Shown: positions 33,620 through 44,578 of the stretch, piece by piece
Position numbering within the stretch: the stretch's first letter is position 1
How the letters are laid out: each line of letters starts with the position of its first letter
NCBI GenBank assembly: GCA_029204225.1
Contig: CM055102.1
Location: 22,714,160-22,778,159, forward strand
Source: Diphasiastrum complanatum
Taxonomy: Eukaryota; Streptophyta; Lycopodiopsida; Lycopodiales; Lycopodiaceae
Length of the DNA stretch: 64,000 nt
Direction: 5' to 3'
Notes under the pieces: model-generated
What the model was told of the DNA's origin: nothing
Seen by the model: the letters and a program-made list of their open reading frames with translations, nothing else
The model's database searches: none
Translations under genes and position numbers: made by a program

Positions 33620-34121
33620 TTGGCTAAATTTGATACATTGCGTCTAGATTAGGATTTGATACATTGCGTCTAGACTAGAATTTCTAGGTCATTTGTTGAG
33701 ATACCAAGAAATTACCATTTCGGGCAAGTGGCTAAATGACATTTGAGCAGCTATAAATAGTAGTAGTAGCATGGAGAACATATCTATGTATTCTCATTTT
33801 AAGTGGAGAATTCATCTCTTTTGATTCTATGTCCATCTCATGTGTATTTCTCTTTATATCTTGAGTTTCTATGTGTAGAATATTGATTTTGTGATTGATC
33901 TTGCTTCCACACGTGTGAATGATAGTAATGTACTGTTGTCATATGGACAGGGATAGTACCTTACTATATTTTCATGCTTATGATCAGATATTAGTAATTT
34001 ATGCAATTCTAGCATGCTAAAATTGATGATTTCTATCTTGTAGCTAAATCTAGATGTGGATCCAAATTTGGGCAAGATCTTAGAAATCCATTAAGTATGT
34101 TTTGGATCTGATTTGCTCACA
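33620..34121 (+). repeat. Copia-type LTR (family 1)
   Basis: The segment ends CTCACA immediately before TGGTATCATAG. A TATAAATA box is at 33752-33759, in the usual place. The 3' 250 bp recur at 44316-44578, confirming a dispersed repeat. The 5' boundary is approximate. A 26 bp tandem copy at 33629-33680 lies near the left end. Confidence 0.65.
33629..33680. repeat. Tandem duplication, 26 bp unit
   Basis: TTTGATACATTGCGTCTAGA followed by TTAGGA or CTAGAA occurs twice in succession. Confidence 0.9.
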
Positions 34122-34133
34122 TGGTATCATAGT
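34122..34133 (+). promoter_or_regulatory. Primer-binding site, degenerate
   Basis: TGGTATCATAGT, the tRNA-iMet type with substitutions after position 8, directly follows the LTR's terminal CA. Confidence 0.6.
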
Positions 34134-34269
34134 AGTTTGCAGGCCAAAGTTGGTGTTATGACAAATCTAGAGGTGGATTTGAGGGCGCCATAAATTCTAT
34201 GTGGATTTGGAGGTGTTTCTAGCTCAAATCTTGCATTTTCAAGTATAGAAAGTGGATCTAGTTAGAATT

Positions 34270-34533
34270 AAAGTAGAATCATTGTGCTACTGTACTGTGG
34301 GTCCTATCAGCTGATAAGGATCAGTTGGCCTCGCCATGAGGCAAGTCGACGGGACACACGTCCCGTCAACGGCAACCTGGGTCATGCATGGGTTGCCTGA
34401 GTGAACAACTATATGTACAGTATAATTTCATTTTGAGAAATACAGTTGCTATGTGAGCTTGCTATGGAGAGTGTTTTCTATCTGTGTTACTGTGTAGCAT
34501 GATCTGTGTTCCTGTTCGAAGCAAATTCTAAGT
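34270..34533 (+). repeat. 3' part of a second copia-type LTR (family 2)
   Basis: Sequence upstream of a perfect primer site, containing an inverted GACGGGACACACGTCCCGTC hairpin near 34350. The left boundary is not defined. It lies only about 150 bp after the first LTR's primer site, so a family 2 element inserted just inside a family 1 element, or the two were joined. Confidence 0.45.
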
Positions 34534-34545
34534 TGGTATCAGAGC
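34534..34545 (+). promoter_or_regulatory. Primer-binding site
   Basis: TGGTATCAGAGC, a perfect plant tRNA-iMet-type site. A partial second TGGTATCAG occurs at 35031 in the leader. Confidence 0.8.
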
Positions 34546-35827
34546 CGTATAGGGAGTGTACACAGTACAACATTGTCGTTGAAGAGAGCTTCGGGAGAAC
34601 TGTCTTCTGAGAATTCGGGGTTTACGCGGGTTGAAGACGAAATGAGAAGAACTGGTGCACGGTTTCTAGTTTATAGAGGCTTGCCAAGCTCAGCAGAGGG
34701 ATTATTAGCCTGTACATAGCATCAGACAGGGGAAAATTTGGTGAAAATTTGACAATTTTGAAGCCAGTTGAAAATTGAAACCGGGTTTGGGGTTACGGTT
34801 TTCTACACATAACTGGTGATTTCTTTGTTGTTTGTGCACCATTTTGGATGTCATAAAGACAGGAAAGAAGGTAATTACGCTGTCAACCAGCCATGGAGAG
34901 ATTCTGAGATTTATGTCAGAGATTTGTCTCCAAACAGTTAACCTAGCAGATTTGCGGTAAAAGGTGAAAAAAGCCACTTTGTCAAGTTGAGCTAAGATCA
35001 CCGTTTCTCCACAAAAACACTCTACAGACTTGGTATCAGTAGGGCGACCCTGCTCCAGGCCTCAGATCGTGTTCAAATCGATCCAAAAACGAAATTGATC
35101 AAACAAAAATCAGTTTGGGGAGGCGCGATCGTAGACAGAGAGGAGCGTGGAGCTCATGCGCGACAAACGGGGGCAGCAGCTCGGCGTTAAAAAGTGTATA
35201 GCGGCCCCAAGAAAGGGTTTCGGCACATTGGAGTGCATGTGACCATAGGATTGGACTCCTATTGGATCAACGGCTGTGATAGATTGCTAAGGGAACAATC
35301 TGGACCACAAGATCGTAATGGACCATTGGATGAGGTGGAAAAGGTCTTGAAGGGTCTTGAAGTGCATTCTGGCCTTCAACTTCATTAAAAATTTTCATAC
35401 TAAAATTGGAGCTGGGTCCCTTCACAAGTGAAGAGTGAAATTTCTTCAAGGTGAAAAAACAGTTCAAAAACAAGGAAAATTCCGATTTTTGGGTCCCGTT
35501 TTGACCCAAACGAAAGGCTATAATCTTCAAACGAAGGGCACCCGGACTGTACCTACAAGTACAGTACAACAAAACAGAGTGATTGTAGTGGAGAAAGTGT
35601 TTGGAGTGCGTCAAAAGTAGTTTCACCATTCCATTGGGCACGTAGTTGGGAGTTGACGACTGAGTGCATTTCGGAAGGCGACGCCAATTTGGCTTTCAAA
35701 TTGGTGAAAAAGCGGTGAGTGGCCTGGTAAGGGAAAAAGTGCAGGTCATTATTTTCATTTTTTGACATCACAATTGGCCTCGGCATACTGTTTTTAGTCT
35801 ACAACAAAAGTTTCAAGCAGTTTTGCG
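34546..35827 (+). other. Copia leader
   Basis: 1.28 kb between the primer site and gag ATG with no supported gene. The leader is long for copia; the second TGGTATCAG at 35031 suggests it may combine two elements. Confidence 0.4.
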
Positions 35828-36091
35828 ATGGCAAACATGGGAGAGTCCATTTTGAGTGAAAGTAGCAAATTGAACGGGATTTCCAACTATGCAGTGTGGA
35901 AATTCAAAATGAAAAACATATTGATGGAGAAAGACGTGTGGGAAGTTGTCACAGTTGATGAGAGAAGGCCGCCAAATGAAGCGGATATCAAAGTGTTCGA
36001 CAAAATGATGAGGAAAGTTTTGACCTTCATTAACTTGTCAGTAAAGGATCACATCATTACCCACATTTGTGATGTTGTTACACCCAGACAT
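35828..36091 (+). pseudogene. Copia Gag N-terminus (UBN2-type), truncated
   Basis: The frame reads LNGISNYAVWKFKMKNILME, then KDVWEVV and VKDHIITHICDVV, the N-terminal helices of plant copia Gag. After about 88 codons it runs into a different LTR at 36092, and the remaining open frame to 36205 is LTR sequence. The gag C-terminus of a related element sits at 55741, on the other side of the large gypsy element. Confidence 0.8.
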
Positions 36092-36514
36092 TGTAGTGGG
36101 TTTCTTTCCTTGCCTATCCTTAACCCAAGATCTAATCAATCTAGCATCAAAGAGATGAAGTTAGTTGTCACGCGTAGGTTCATTCCCATGAGAGCAATAG
36201 TATAGTTCAGATTTCAACATGAATGGAGGATCTAACACTAACATCCATTAACACTAAGCATTAACACTACATCCATTAACCCTACTTTCATTAGCCCTAA
36301 ATCCACAACAATGATAGAAACTCACTCTTTCTTTCTCTCCCTTTCTCTCTCACAAAAAAGCATAAAAAATAGCAATCCCAATAATGATCAAATCCAACTG
36401 ATCAATCAAATAACTATGTGATCATTGGGTTGGACTTACACACGCAGGGTGCCAAATCCCTCTCACTTATTAACTAGGGTTAGGGTTGCCTTGGGATCCA
36501 CAAACCCTCCAACA
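36092..36514 (-). repeat. 3' LTR of the large gypsy element
   Basis: TG/CA-bounded: TGTAGTGG at the left, CCTCCAACA at the right in plus orientation. It aligns with both ends of 54867-55740 but lacks about 450 internal bases. It has a short CT-rich tract where the other copy has a long microsatellite. Confidence 0.8.
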
Positions 36515-36527
36515 GTATCCCCCACCA
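36515..36527 (-). promoter_or_regulatory. Polypurine tract
   Basis: Minus-strand GGTGGGGGATAC abuts the TGTTGGAGG start of the 3' LTR. Confidence 0.75.
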
Positions 36528-36564
36528 AAACCGGTGGCGGTCCCACAACACCTACAATATGCAG

Positions 36565-39129
36565 TTATTGGGGACTTTTATTGGCTTCGCGCCGAATCTT
36601 GATTAAATGATACTGCACCTTCTCCATAAAGTCGAGACGTGCAGTATTGAAATCCAAATTGTGGGGCAGGAAACAATGGTGGGCTCCGACAATCCACTTG
36701 GAGGTTGTCCATGAGGTGAAGCAGGATTCCCAATAGCCTCCCATCATAGCCGCACGAAAGTAGAGACGAGCAACCGACAGCTAATCTTTGATTTGCTCTG
36801 AAGCCATCGGCTTATTTGGATCGAATGCCAGAGGAGGGAGGCAACCGTCCCATTTGCCACTGACGCCAACAGAGTTAGATCTTTAGCAAACATTGCCAAT
36901 TGTCGCACCGTTGGATCTGGAGAGTGGACATACTCTCTCTAATATGCTTGTAAAGCACGGTGGAAGTCCACTGAAATGGTCCAGCTGTAAGGCTGATGGA
37001 TGTAAGGATGGTGATTTTGTCCATAGCCAACCCCAAATCTTTCCATTTATTTCTTTGCAACATTGGCACGTAATAGGGATCTACCCGCAACTGGCGAGGG
37101 CTGGCGACGTGACTCCGAATTGATTCTGGAGTTTTTTCAAAAACTGTGATTCTCCATGCTGGCTGCTCTCCCAGTGCAGGTATTTTGTCCAACTCTTTGT
37201 CAGCCTCGATCTCGGAGGTCTTAAATTTCAGAACTCATCCACCATGCGAGGACTAATGCGAATGTTGCTTTAAGAAGGTCTGGATCTGGTCCTCAACGCT
37301 GATGGGCCTTCTGAATAGAGGTCTTGTCCTTGATGAGGATGGACCCGCTTGTACTATCGGTATGGTTGGCGGTTGATTTGCTATATCTGGAGCTCCCCCC
37401 TGGTCCATGCTCGAATCAATCCCTGTATCCATTGGTACAACTTCTTGGTGCGTTGTGGCATGACCGGGACGAGGATTTGTGGTCCGGCTTCCAACACATG
37501 AGCGGCTGCCTTTTCATAGGCGGTGATGGTCTCTTTTGCCTTGGCCAACTTGGTTGAAGCTGCTCCTTTGAACCTATCAAAGCGGCCTTGGAATCCCTGA
37601 AGGGCCACTTTGTATGTCTCCACTTTTTTGAATAAATATGCAATCTCCGTTGGTGTGACCGAATGATCGGGTATTTGCGTTTGCAGATCGGCATCATGCT
37701 CAAGGGTTGTCACATCCAATTCATCTTGAAGCCGTGTGCGATCTTGTTCAGCCATCTGTAATTGCCCCTTCAGCAGCTGCACCTGTTGCTTGGCATCTTG
37801 CACTGACTGATCAACCTGATCTTGTGTGGTTGTCAAGGCATTTTGCAGGGAACTGATGTAATTTTCCAAGCGATTAGCTTGTTGCTGGGCCAACTTCTTT
37901 TCGCTTTTAGCCTTATCTTCATGTTGTTTGGCTATCTTCAACTCTCGATCCAGCCGGACAATTTTTTGGCTGATCAGAGTGTTTTCAAACCCCAGATCAA
38001 AGATTCTCTACTCCATTTCCTTCTTCTTATCCAGCATAGACTGGATCACTTGCCCAAGGCTTGAAACCAACCCTAGAGCAACACCAGAATCAATGGTCGT
38101 GGCCGCGGCGGCAGCAGGAGGACCTGATGGTACGAACAGTAGTAGGGGGTGGAAGCGCAACTGACGAGGTATGCCTAGTGTGATGTCGTGATGTGGAAGG
38201 CGAGTCAGTAATTATGATCTCGCTGCATGGACGATGACGACTATGAGAGCTTGAGGCCTGATGGGATGATTCTGTCGGTGCTTCTTCATAGACCAAAAGC
38301 ACAGAATCCAGGTGGAAGCCATGGATTTTGTTTTCTAAGTGAGAAGTGGCTAAAAGGGACAATAAAGAGCCAGCAACGAATGGCTACTTAGTATTGGCCT
38401 TAATAGCTCGTTTGAGCTCACCAGAAACAGTCTTGAACCAATTATATGGTTCATGTTTGAGACTGCAATTCTGAGAGAGAAGAGAACGCATTCACGGAGA
38501 AACTACGGAAGAAAGGAATACTTCAGAAGAGGGGCTTTGGCCAACTTAGTGTGGGATTCCACTATCCTGTGAAGGATTTGAGATGTGATGCGGTCTTTCC
38601 TGAGGTTGCCAACCATCAGGAAATTATTCAATAGCTGGGCAGCTGCGTGGATGGAAGGCTCAGTGATGGCTTCCAAAAGGTAGCCATTATTGGTCCAGTG
38701 CAGATCGTTGGTGAGGTCAATAAATGGCTTGATGGCCTTTTTGGCGTGATTGTGATTGAGTGAGGCCTGCGTACCAAATGATATTCCAAGGGCTGCAAGG
38801 GCGGCCTCAGTGATGCACACCTTGTGTGTGGCTCCCTGGAAAGTGATATAGAATTTGGATTTCTCTTCCTTCCACATACTGAAGGCAAGAGTGATGAAAT
38901 CCATATTGATACAACCCGCAAAGGCTCTCTCATGAATACTCATTGTAGTGAATAGAGGCTCCGCAAGGGTCATCCACTGAGTGACCATGCTTGTGCTAGG
39001 AAGAATCATGCTGTCCATTGTAGATGGGACATCACGATGGATAGTATAGCGTGGAGACTGGGAAGTATCGGTAGAAGACATGATGATCAGAAAGGAACTA
39101 TAAACATGTGAAAGTGTATCAGAAGACAA
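36565..39129 (-). pseudogene. Accessory ORF between pol and 3' LTR, four fragments, unknown function
   Basis: Read from high to low coordinate: an N-terminal globular region (38503-39129) with FAGCINMDFITLAFSMWKEE, FYITFQGATHKVCITEAALA and DLHWTNNGYLLEAI; a Ser/His/Thr-rich linker (38090-38362); a strong coiled coil (37381-37941) with Gln/Lys/Glu heptads such as LENYISSLQNALTTTQDQVD; and a C-terminal region (36565-37192) with DPYYVPMLQRNKWKDLGLA and GGYWESCFTSWTTSKWIVGA. Stops and shifts break a protein that would have been about 800 residues. Tat-lineage elements are known to carry extra ORFs downstream of pol; some have plant-mobile-domain or transposase-like N-termini. I do not recognise this one. 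The function is open: structural, env-like or regulatory. Confidence 0.6.
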
Positions 39130-39894
39130 TGCAGGAAATTTGGAAGGCTTTGGTCGTAAGAAAAATTTGCAAGAGTTTCGCTAGCACAAGTGAGGAATGA
39201 ATCAAATTCAGCCAACTTATAGGTGAATTTGGTGGGTCCATTACACTGAATAATAGTTTGGCTGATCAGTTATGAACAAAAATTTGCAAGCATGTGTAGT
39301 ACTGTAAAAATAGACTATAAAAATCTCGACGAAGGTTTCTAGGGATCTGAACCTATTAGGCGAACATTTTCCAGGGCTGGCGAAGGATGAGCCTTCTTCT
39401 AGGAGGGTCCTTCACCCAAGTACTGTCATAAATACATTTTCTCACAATCTGAACCTATGGACAACCTAACTTTGACATTTTAAGATCATCTAGCAGGTCG
39501 ACAAAGGTTCATAATGAGGTTATGATGCTTGGCGAAGGTTCCCAAAATGGCATATCGCTGAACATTCGTCTGACTTAAAAATTGGATTTTCTTTTGTCAA
39601 GAACCTTCGCCCACCTCAATTTAGATAAATCAAGGGTGGATGTACAGTTTGAGAGCTCAGCGAAGGTTTTTGGTACTATATTAGGCCAAATATGCCCAAA
39701 TCAGTGATTTTCTAAGTCATTGTCCATCAAAAATACTGTGCTTCCTTTTCCTTATGTTGATGACTTCCTTACTTTTGCTCATCACTCTTTCCTTATTTTT
39801 TTTTCTTTTTTACTGTCTTTTTCCAAAAACTCAGCAAATTAAATACTGAAAACAAAAAATTGAAAAACAAATAAAATTAAAAAATGTATTGAGA
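39130..39894 (-). other. Spacer between integrase and accessory ORF
   Basis: 765 bp without a gene, carrying five GCGAAGGTT-like words between 39325 and 39670. Similar GAAGGTT words recur in the element's leader near 54.19-54.53 kb. Confidence 0.5.
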
Positions 39895-41078
39895 TCAGGC
39901 TTGCTGAACTGGTAGAGCAGGCTGCCAAAACTTGCGTAATCGGCTGTCATTTATTGGAGTATCAAATCGTTTTCCATCCAAGTGCTCAAGAATTATTGTG
40001 CCATAGTTCAGGATTTCCTGCACTTTATACGGGCCTTCACCGGTAAACTTCAACTTACCCTTGATCAGCTTGGTTTTGTACATCAATTCAAGATCTCTTG
40101 CTTTCAGATCTTTTTTGTACAATCGACGATCGTGCCATGCCTTGCGGCGGACTTTCTCTGCTGCTAAGGCATGAACTGCCATCAATCGGGTTTCACATAA
40201 TTTGTGCAATGCTTCATGACGGAGTTGTAAAGACATATCATCATTCAATCATTCTTTGACTACTATGTGTAAAGATGGAATTAAAAATTCAATTGGCATA
40301 ACAACATCTTGATCATAAACCAATTGAAAAGGTATTTGATTTGTACTATTTTTGTAAGCGGCTCCGAATGCCCATAATGTTGTGTACAATTTATGTTTTC
40401 AATCGGATCGACTTGCTTCAACTGTCTTTGTCAAAATGGTGCAGAGAATCTTATTGGAAGATTCAGCTTGGACATTCCCTCTAGGATAGTAGGGAGTACT
40501 AAATCTGTGTATAACAAAATAGTCTTCCAATAAACACTTTATTGTTTGATTAACAAAGTGTGTACCCCGGTCACTGACAATTTCGATCGAACATCCAAAT
40601 CTGATTATAATATTTTCATATAGAAACCTGGCCGTAGATTTCGCATCAACCACTTTGACAGCTTTGGCTTCAACCCACTTGGTCATATAATCAGTTGCGA
40701 CGATAATGTATCGGGCCTGAGATCCTTGTGCAGCAGGATGAATAGGACCAACATAATCCAGTCCCCATTTTTTTGCGATAAAACCGGATGCAAGGGTTCA
40801 TAATTCTGTTGAGTAGGCCGTCGTGCTCGCTGGCAAACATCACATGTCTGAATACAATCCTATATGTCCTTATGAAACATAGGCCACCAACAACCGAATT
40901 GCAAAAGTTTGCGAACAATAATATCTATAGAGAAGTGTCCTCCACCCATGCCACCATGTGGAAACATGATTAAATCTGGTACTTCATGTGGTAAACCACA
41001 CCTTTGTAAAATACTATCTGATCCACGACGGTACAATTGTCCTGCAATTAATTGATAAGGTAGAGTCTTATGAATCAA
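39895..41078 (-). pseudogene. Gypsy integrase, broken
   Basis: From high to low coordinate: a zinc-binding part with AGQLYRRGSDSILQRC and HGGMGGGHFSIDIIV (41078-40860); a core with MTKWVEAKAVKVVDAKSTAR, IVSDRGTHFVNQ and STPYYPRGNVQAESSNK (40686-40399), carrying the catalytic Asp and Glu; and a C-terminal part with RHEALHKLCETRLMAV, KGKLKFTGEGPYKV and LRKFWQP (40248-39895). At least three frame breaks. Integrase inserts the cDNA. There is no chromodomain, as in Tat/Athila lineages. Confidence 0.85.
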
Positions 41079-41424
41079 TTGTCTCTTTTGTACTTTTTGT
41101 CAAAGAGTCATTCGGTTGTCCTAGCATCAGATACTCAACAATATCTGCCGCCCATTCAGGTACTGCTTCAACATAGAACAACGCAGCATCTGGCAGTTCA
41201 ACATCCACTTCATTATTAACTGGTGCGGATTCAATTTGTGAAACGTGATCAGCTAGATAATATTGCTTTCCCTTTCAAACCACAATCTGAAAGTCAAATT
41301 CAGTCAATAATAATAACCATCTTGCAATACGTCCAATATTGCATGTCTTGTTCACCAAGTAAAATAACGGTTGATGATCCGTATAAAATGCAAACGGCGT
41401 TTCCATAAGGTAGTGACCAAATTT

Positions 41425-42590
41425 TCAAACAGAAAAAATCATGGCTAGCGCTTCACGTTCTGTTGTTGAATAATTCTTTTCTAGATCTGTAAGCTGTTTG
41501 CTTGCAAATCGTATAGGATAATCCTTCTTATAGTCACTTGACTGCATCAAAACTGATCCAATGGCGTATTTTGAGACATCCGTATGAACATGAAACTCTA
41601 TCGTCCAATCTGGAGAACGCAGTATTGGTGCTGAAGTTAATGCTTTTTTAAACTTTTCAAAGGCTTCTAAGTCTCTACTGTCCAAATAGGAACAATAGTT
41701 AGTTTGTATATAGGTCATGCTAAATCCGCAAAGAAGATAATAAAAATTTGATAGTAGTTCGCATGACCCATAAATACATAAACTCCTCGAATTGTTGCTG
41801 GCGGTGGCAATTCCACAATAACTTTGATCTTAGAATAATCTGTGGCAATACCATATCTTGATATCACATGTCCAAGCACAACTCCGTGCAAAACCCATAT
41901 CTGGCATTTTTCCGGATTTAGAGAAATCTGATATTTGCGGCACTTTTTCCAATCGATCCAGGTAGTTTGTATATGTACTATAAACTCCCAAGTCGTCCAA
42001 GTAAATTTCAAGGAATATCTGCAGATAATCTTTTAACGCAAATTGCATTACTCTTTGGAATGAACTTGGTGCATTACAGAGTCCAAACGACATTACTTTG
42101 TAAGCATAGGTGCCCCATTCTGTTGCAAAAGCAGTTTTGTGGTGATCGGCAGGTGCAATCTTAACCTGGTTGTAACCAATAAATCCATTCAGAAAAGTAT
42201 AAGCTTCTGCTCCAGCAAGGCGATCCAAAATGCTTTCAGTAAAAGGCAACGAAAAGTGATCCTTCCATGTCACTTTATTCAATGCTTTGGAATTCACACA
42301 ACAGTGTGCTCGATCTCATAAATGAAATCGGCGTCAAGCAATCTTTGAAGTTCTTTCTTTATCAGATCTGCCACATTAGGATTACAACAACAGAACTTTG
42401 TAACCTTTGGAACTGCATCAGGTACTAAAGGTATGGTATGTTCAATCACTGATGTCGAAATACCCTTCAAATCTTGATAAGTCCATGCAAATCAATCTTG
42501 ATACTTAATAAGTAACAAGCGAAGTGCTTGATACTGTTCAGTAGTAAGTTGTGATCCCACTTGTACAACCTTTTCCGGTTCTCCTGGTTC
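41425..42590 (-). pseudogene. Gypsy reverse transcriptase and RNase H, broken
   Basis: RT blocks in order: AWTYQDLKGISTSVIEHTIP and LLDADFIYEI (42590-42300), MNSKALNKVTWKDHFSLPF, YTFLNGFIGYNQVKI, VMSFGLCNAPSSFQRVM and IYLDDLGVYST (catalytic LDD). RNase H follows with HVHTDVSKYAIGSVL and STTEREALAMIFSV (41718-41425). The LPF..ILDRLAG and GFIGYNQ signatures match the Tat/Athila branch of non-chromovirus gypsy elements. Several frameshifts and stops, so not functional. Confidence 0.88.
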
Positions 42591-42598
42591 GGCAAGAT

Positions 42599-43081
42599 TC
42601 ATTGGCTGCATCCTAGTTGGGCCATCATAAACCTCTTTAGATTCCGGTATGTTGATCGTGGAGGTGATGACTTTCGAGATGATAATTCTCTCTTCACAGG
42701 TGAAGACTTCCTAGATGATGATGTCTTGCTGGAAGTCTGACTTGAAGAATCATTCTTGACTTTTCTTTTGCCTCTATCCAATAGAGGTGGCACTTCCTTT
42801 GAATCAATTTTCTGAGGGGGATTTTCCCATTTCAGGACCGTATTATAATGTTGCTTAGCTTGTTTTTTCGTCATCAAACATGTGATCATGTCTCCCTTCA
42901 ATATAACTACTTTGGGCAGTTTGATTGTTGGTTCATCAGGAACATTACGCACTCCAAATTTGGTCAGATCCATATGATCTAAAATCTGCTCATCCGTAAG
43001 TTCTGCATTGCCATCATAAGTCAAGGCATGGCTCATTGTTATGAGATCATCCTCAATTGGATCTGGTATACTCACTATCAT
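42599..43081 (-). pseudogene. Pol linker upstream of RT
   Basis: A 160-codon frame with TKKQAKQHYNTVLKWE and a Ser/Lys-rich tail (SSSQTSSKTSSSRKSSPVKR). It joins directly to the RT N-terminal region apart from a shift. The protease expected upstream is missing, cut off by the copia fragment whose protease abuts it at about 43082. Confidence 0.55.
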
Positions 43082-44255
43082 TGGCCATGTATATCACCTT
43101 CTTGTCACCTTCAAATGCCATCGATGATGAATAATACTCCTCATGATATGTCATATGTGATGTAGCTCCACTATCAATCCACCAAGGATCAATATCTCCA
43201 TGATTAGCCAACAATCAAGATGACATAACAAAAGCCCCCGTAATAATCAAGTCATCGACATAAAGAGCAATCAAAGCAACCATACCATCAAAGCATAAGA
43301 CATATAAATTTGGATCAGAATGTGTTCTCACCATCCCCTTTGAATGAAAGTAGGCATCAATCCTGCTATACCACGCACGTGGTGCCTGTTTAAGACCATA
43401 AAGCGCTTTCTTCAAGCGACATACTTTATTTTCCTGTCCCTTCACTACAAAGCCTTCAGGTTGATCCATGAACACCTCTGCTTCTAACTCACCATTTAGA
43501 AAAGCAGATTTCACATCCATCTGATGCAAAGGCCAACCAAAATGTGAAGCTAAAGCAACAAGTAAGCGTAGAGCATTCCACTTACATACTGACACAAAGG
43601 TCTCCTCATAGTCAATGCCTTTACTTTGTGCATACCCTTTGATCACCAATCTTGCCTTGTGCTTTGCTATACTTCCATTTGCATGGTACTTAGTCCTGTA
43701 TACCCATTTGCAACCAATGGGTTTCTTGCCAACTGGTGGTTCTACTTTGAGAAGTAGTATCTTGAGATGTATCCTCATATTCATCACTTGGAAGGTCAAT
43801 GAATGGATCATCATCAGGTGGTATCCTCACTATACCATCGTTCCCACTGGATGTATCTATCTTCTGAGCATCCTCGTCTTCATACATCTTGGATTCATCA
43901 AAGATAACATCACAGCTTAAATGGATTTTGTTTTCCATTGGATCAAAACATCTATAGCCCTTCACACGATCATCATATCCTAGGAATATACACTTGATAG
44001 CTTTTACATCAAGTTTACATCTCTCTTCCTTAGGAATGTGTACAAAGGCCTTACATCCAGAGATTTGCAAGTGGTTCACCTTTGGCTTCTTCTTCGTGAA
44101 TGCTCCCTCAGGTGTTATCTTTGGTATGGCAATGGTAGGACTTCTATTTTGAAGATAGACTGTCGTACTGCATGCTTCTGACCAAAAATATTTTGGTAGT
44201 TTCATCTCAGCTAGCATAGACCTGGCACTTTCCACAATCGTACGATTCTGCCATC
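43082..44255 (-). pseudogene. Permuted copia fragment: integrase C-terminus, RT, then Gag tail and protease
   Basis: From high to low coordinate: the copia integrase C-terminus (MLAEMKLPKYFWSEACSTTV, KCIFLGYDDRVKGYRCFDP), then after a gap and frameshift near 43745 RT with IGCKWVYRTKYHANGSIAKH, GIDYEETFVSVCKWNALRLL, MDVKSAFLNGELEAEVFMDQ, ALYGLKQAPRAWYSRID and the catalytic IALYVDDLIITG. The same frame then reads AFVMSS, one stop, LLANHGDIDPWWIDSGATSH, a Gag tail and aspartic protease. In intact copia elements Gag and protease come first, so the order is permuted with RT joined in frame to upstream sequence. One stop lies at the join. It probably arose by template switching or unequal recombination, then inserted into the gypsy pol. 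Confidence 0.82.
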
Positions 44256-44315
44256 ATGGGGTTGGGAAGGGAGGTCCCTTGGAGAAGGGCCTCAAGAAAG
44301 GAACCCTTCCTCCAC

Positions 44316-44578
44316 CTTATTTTAAGTTCTTTGTGTAGAATGTTGATTTTGGATTGATCTTCCTTCCACACATGTGAAGGACAATGTGTACTACTTTTGT
44401 ATGACAGGGACAATACCTTACTATATTTTCATGCTTATGATCAGATGTTAGTGATTTATGCAATTCTAGCATGCTAAAATTGATGATTTCTATCTTGTAG
44501 CTAAATCTAGATGTGCATCCAAATTTGGTCAAGATCTTAGAGATCCATTAAGTATGTTTTGGATCTGATTTTTTCACA
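44316..44578 (+). repeat. Partial copia LTR (family 1), opposite to the coding fragment
   Basis: It aligns with 33870-34121, including GATGATTTCTATCTTGTAGC and CATTAAGTATGTTTTGGATC. It lies in plus orientation next to minus-strand copia coding, so the block is rearranged. No primer site follows. Confidence 0.75.

Noticed and set aside
43082-43215. Separate intact copia protease gene
   Set aside because: It continues the RT frame directly and lacks its own start, so it is part of the permuted fragment.
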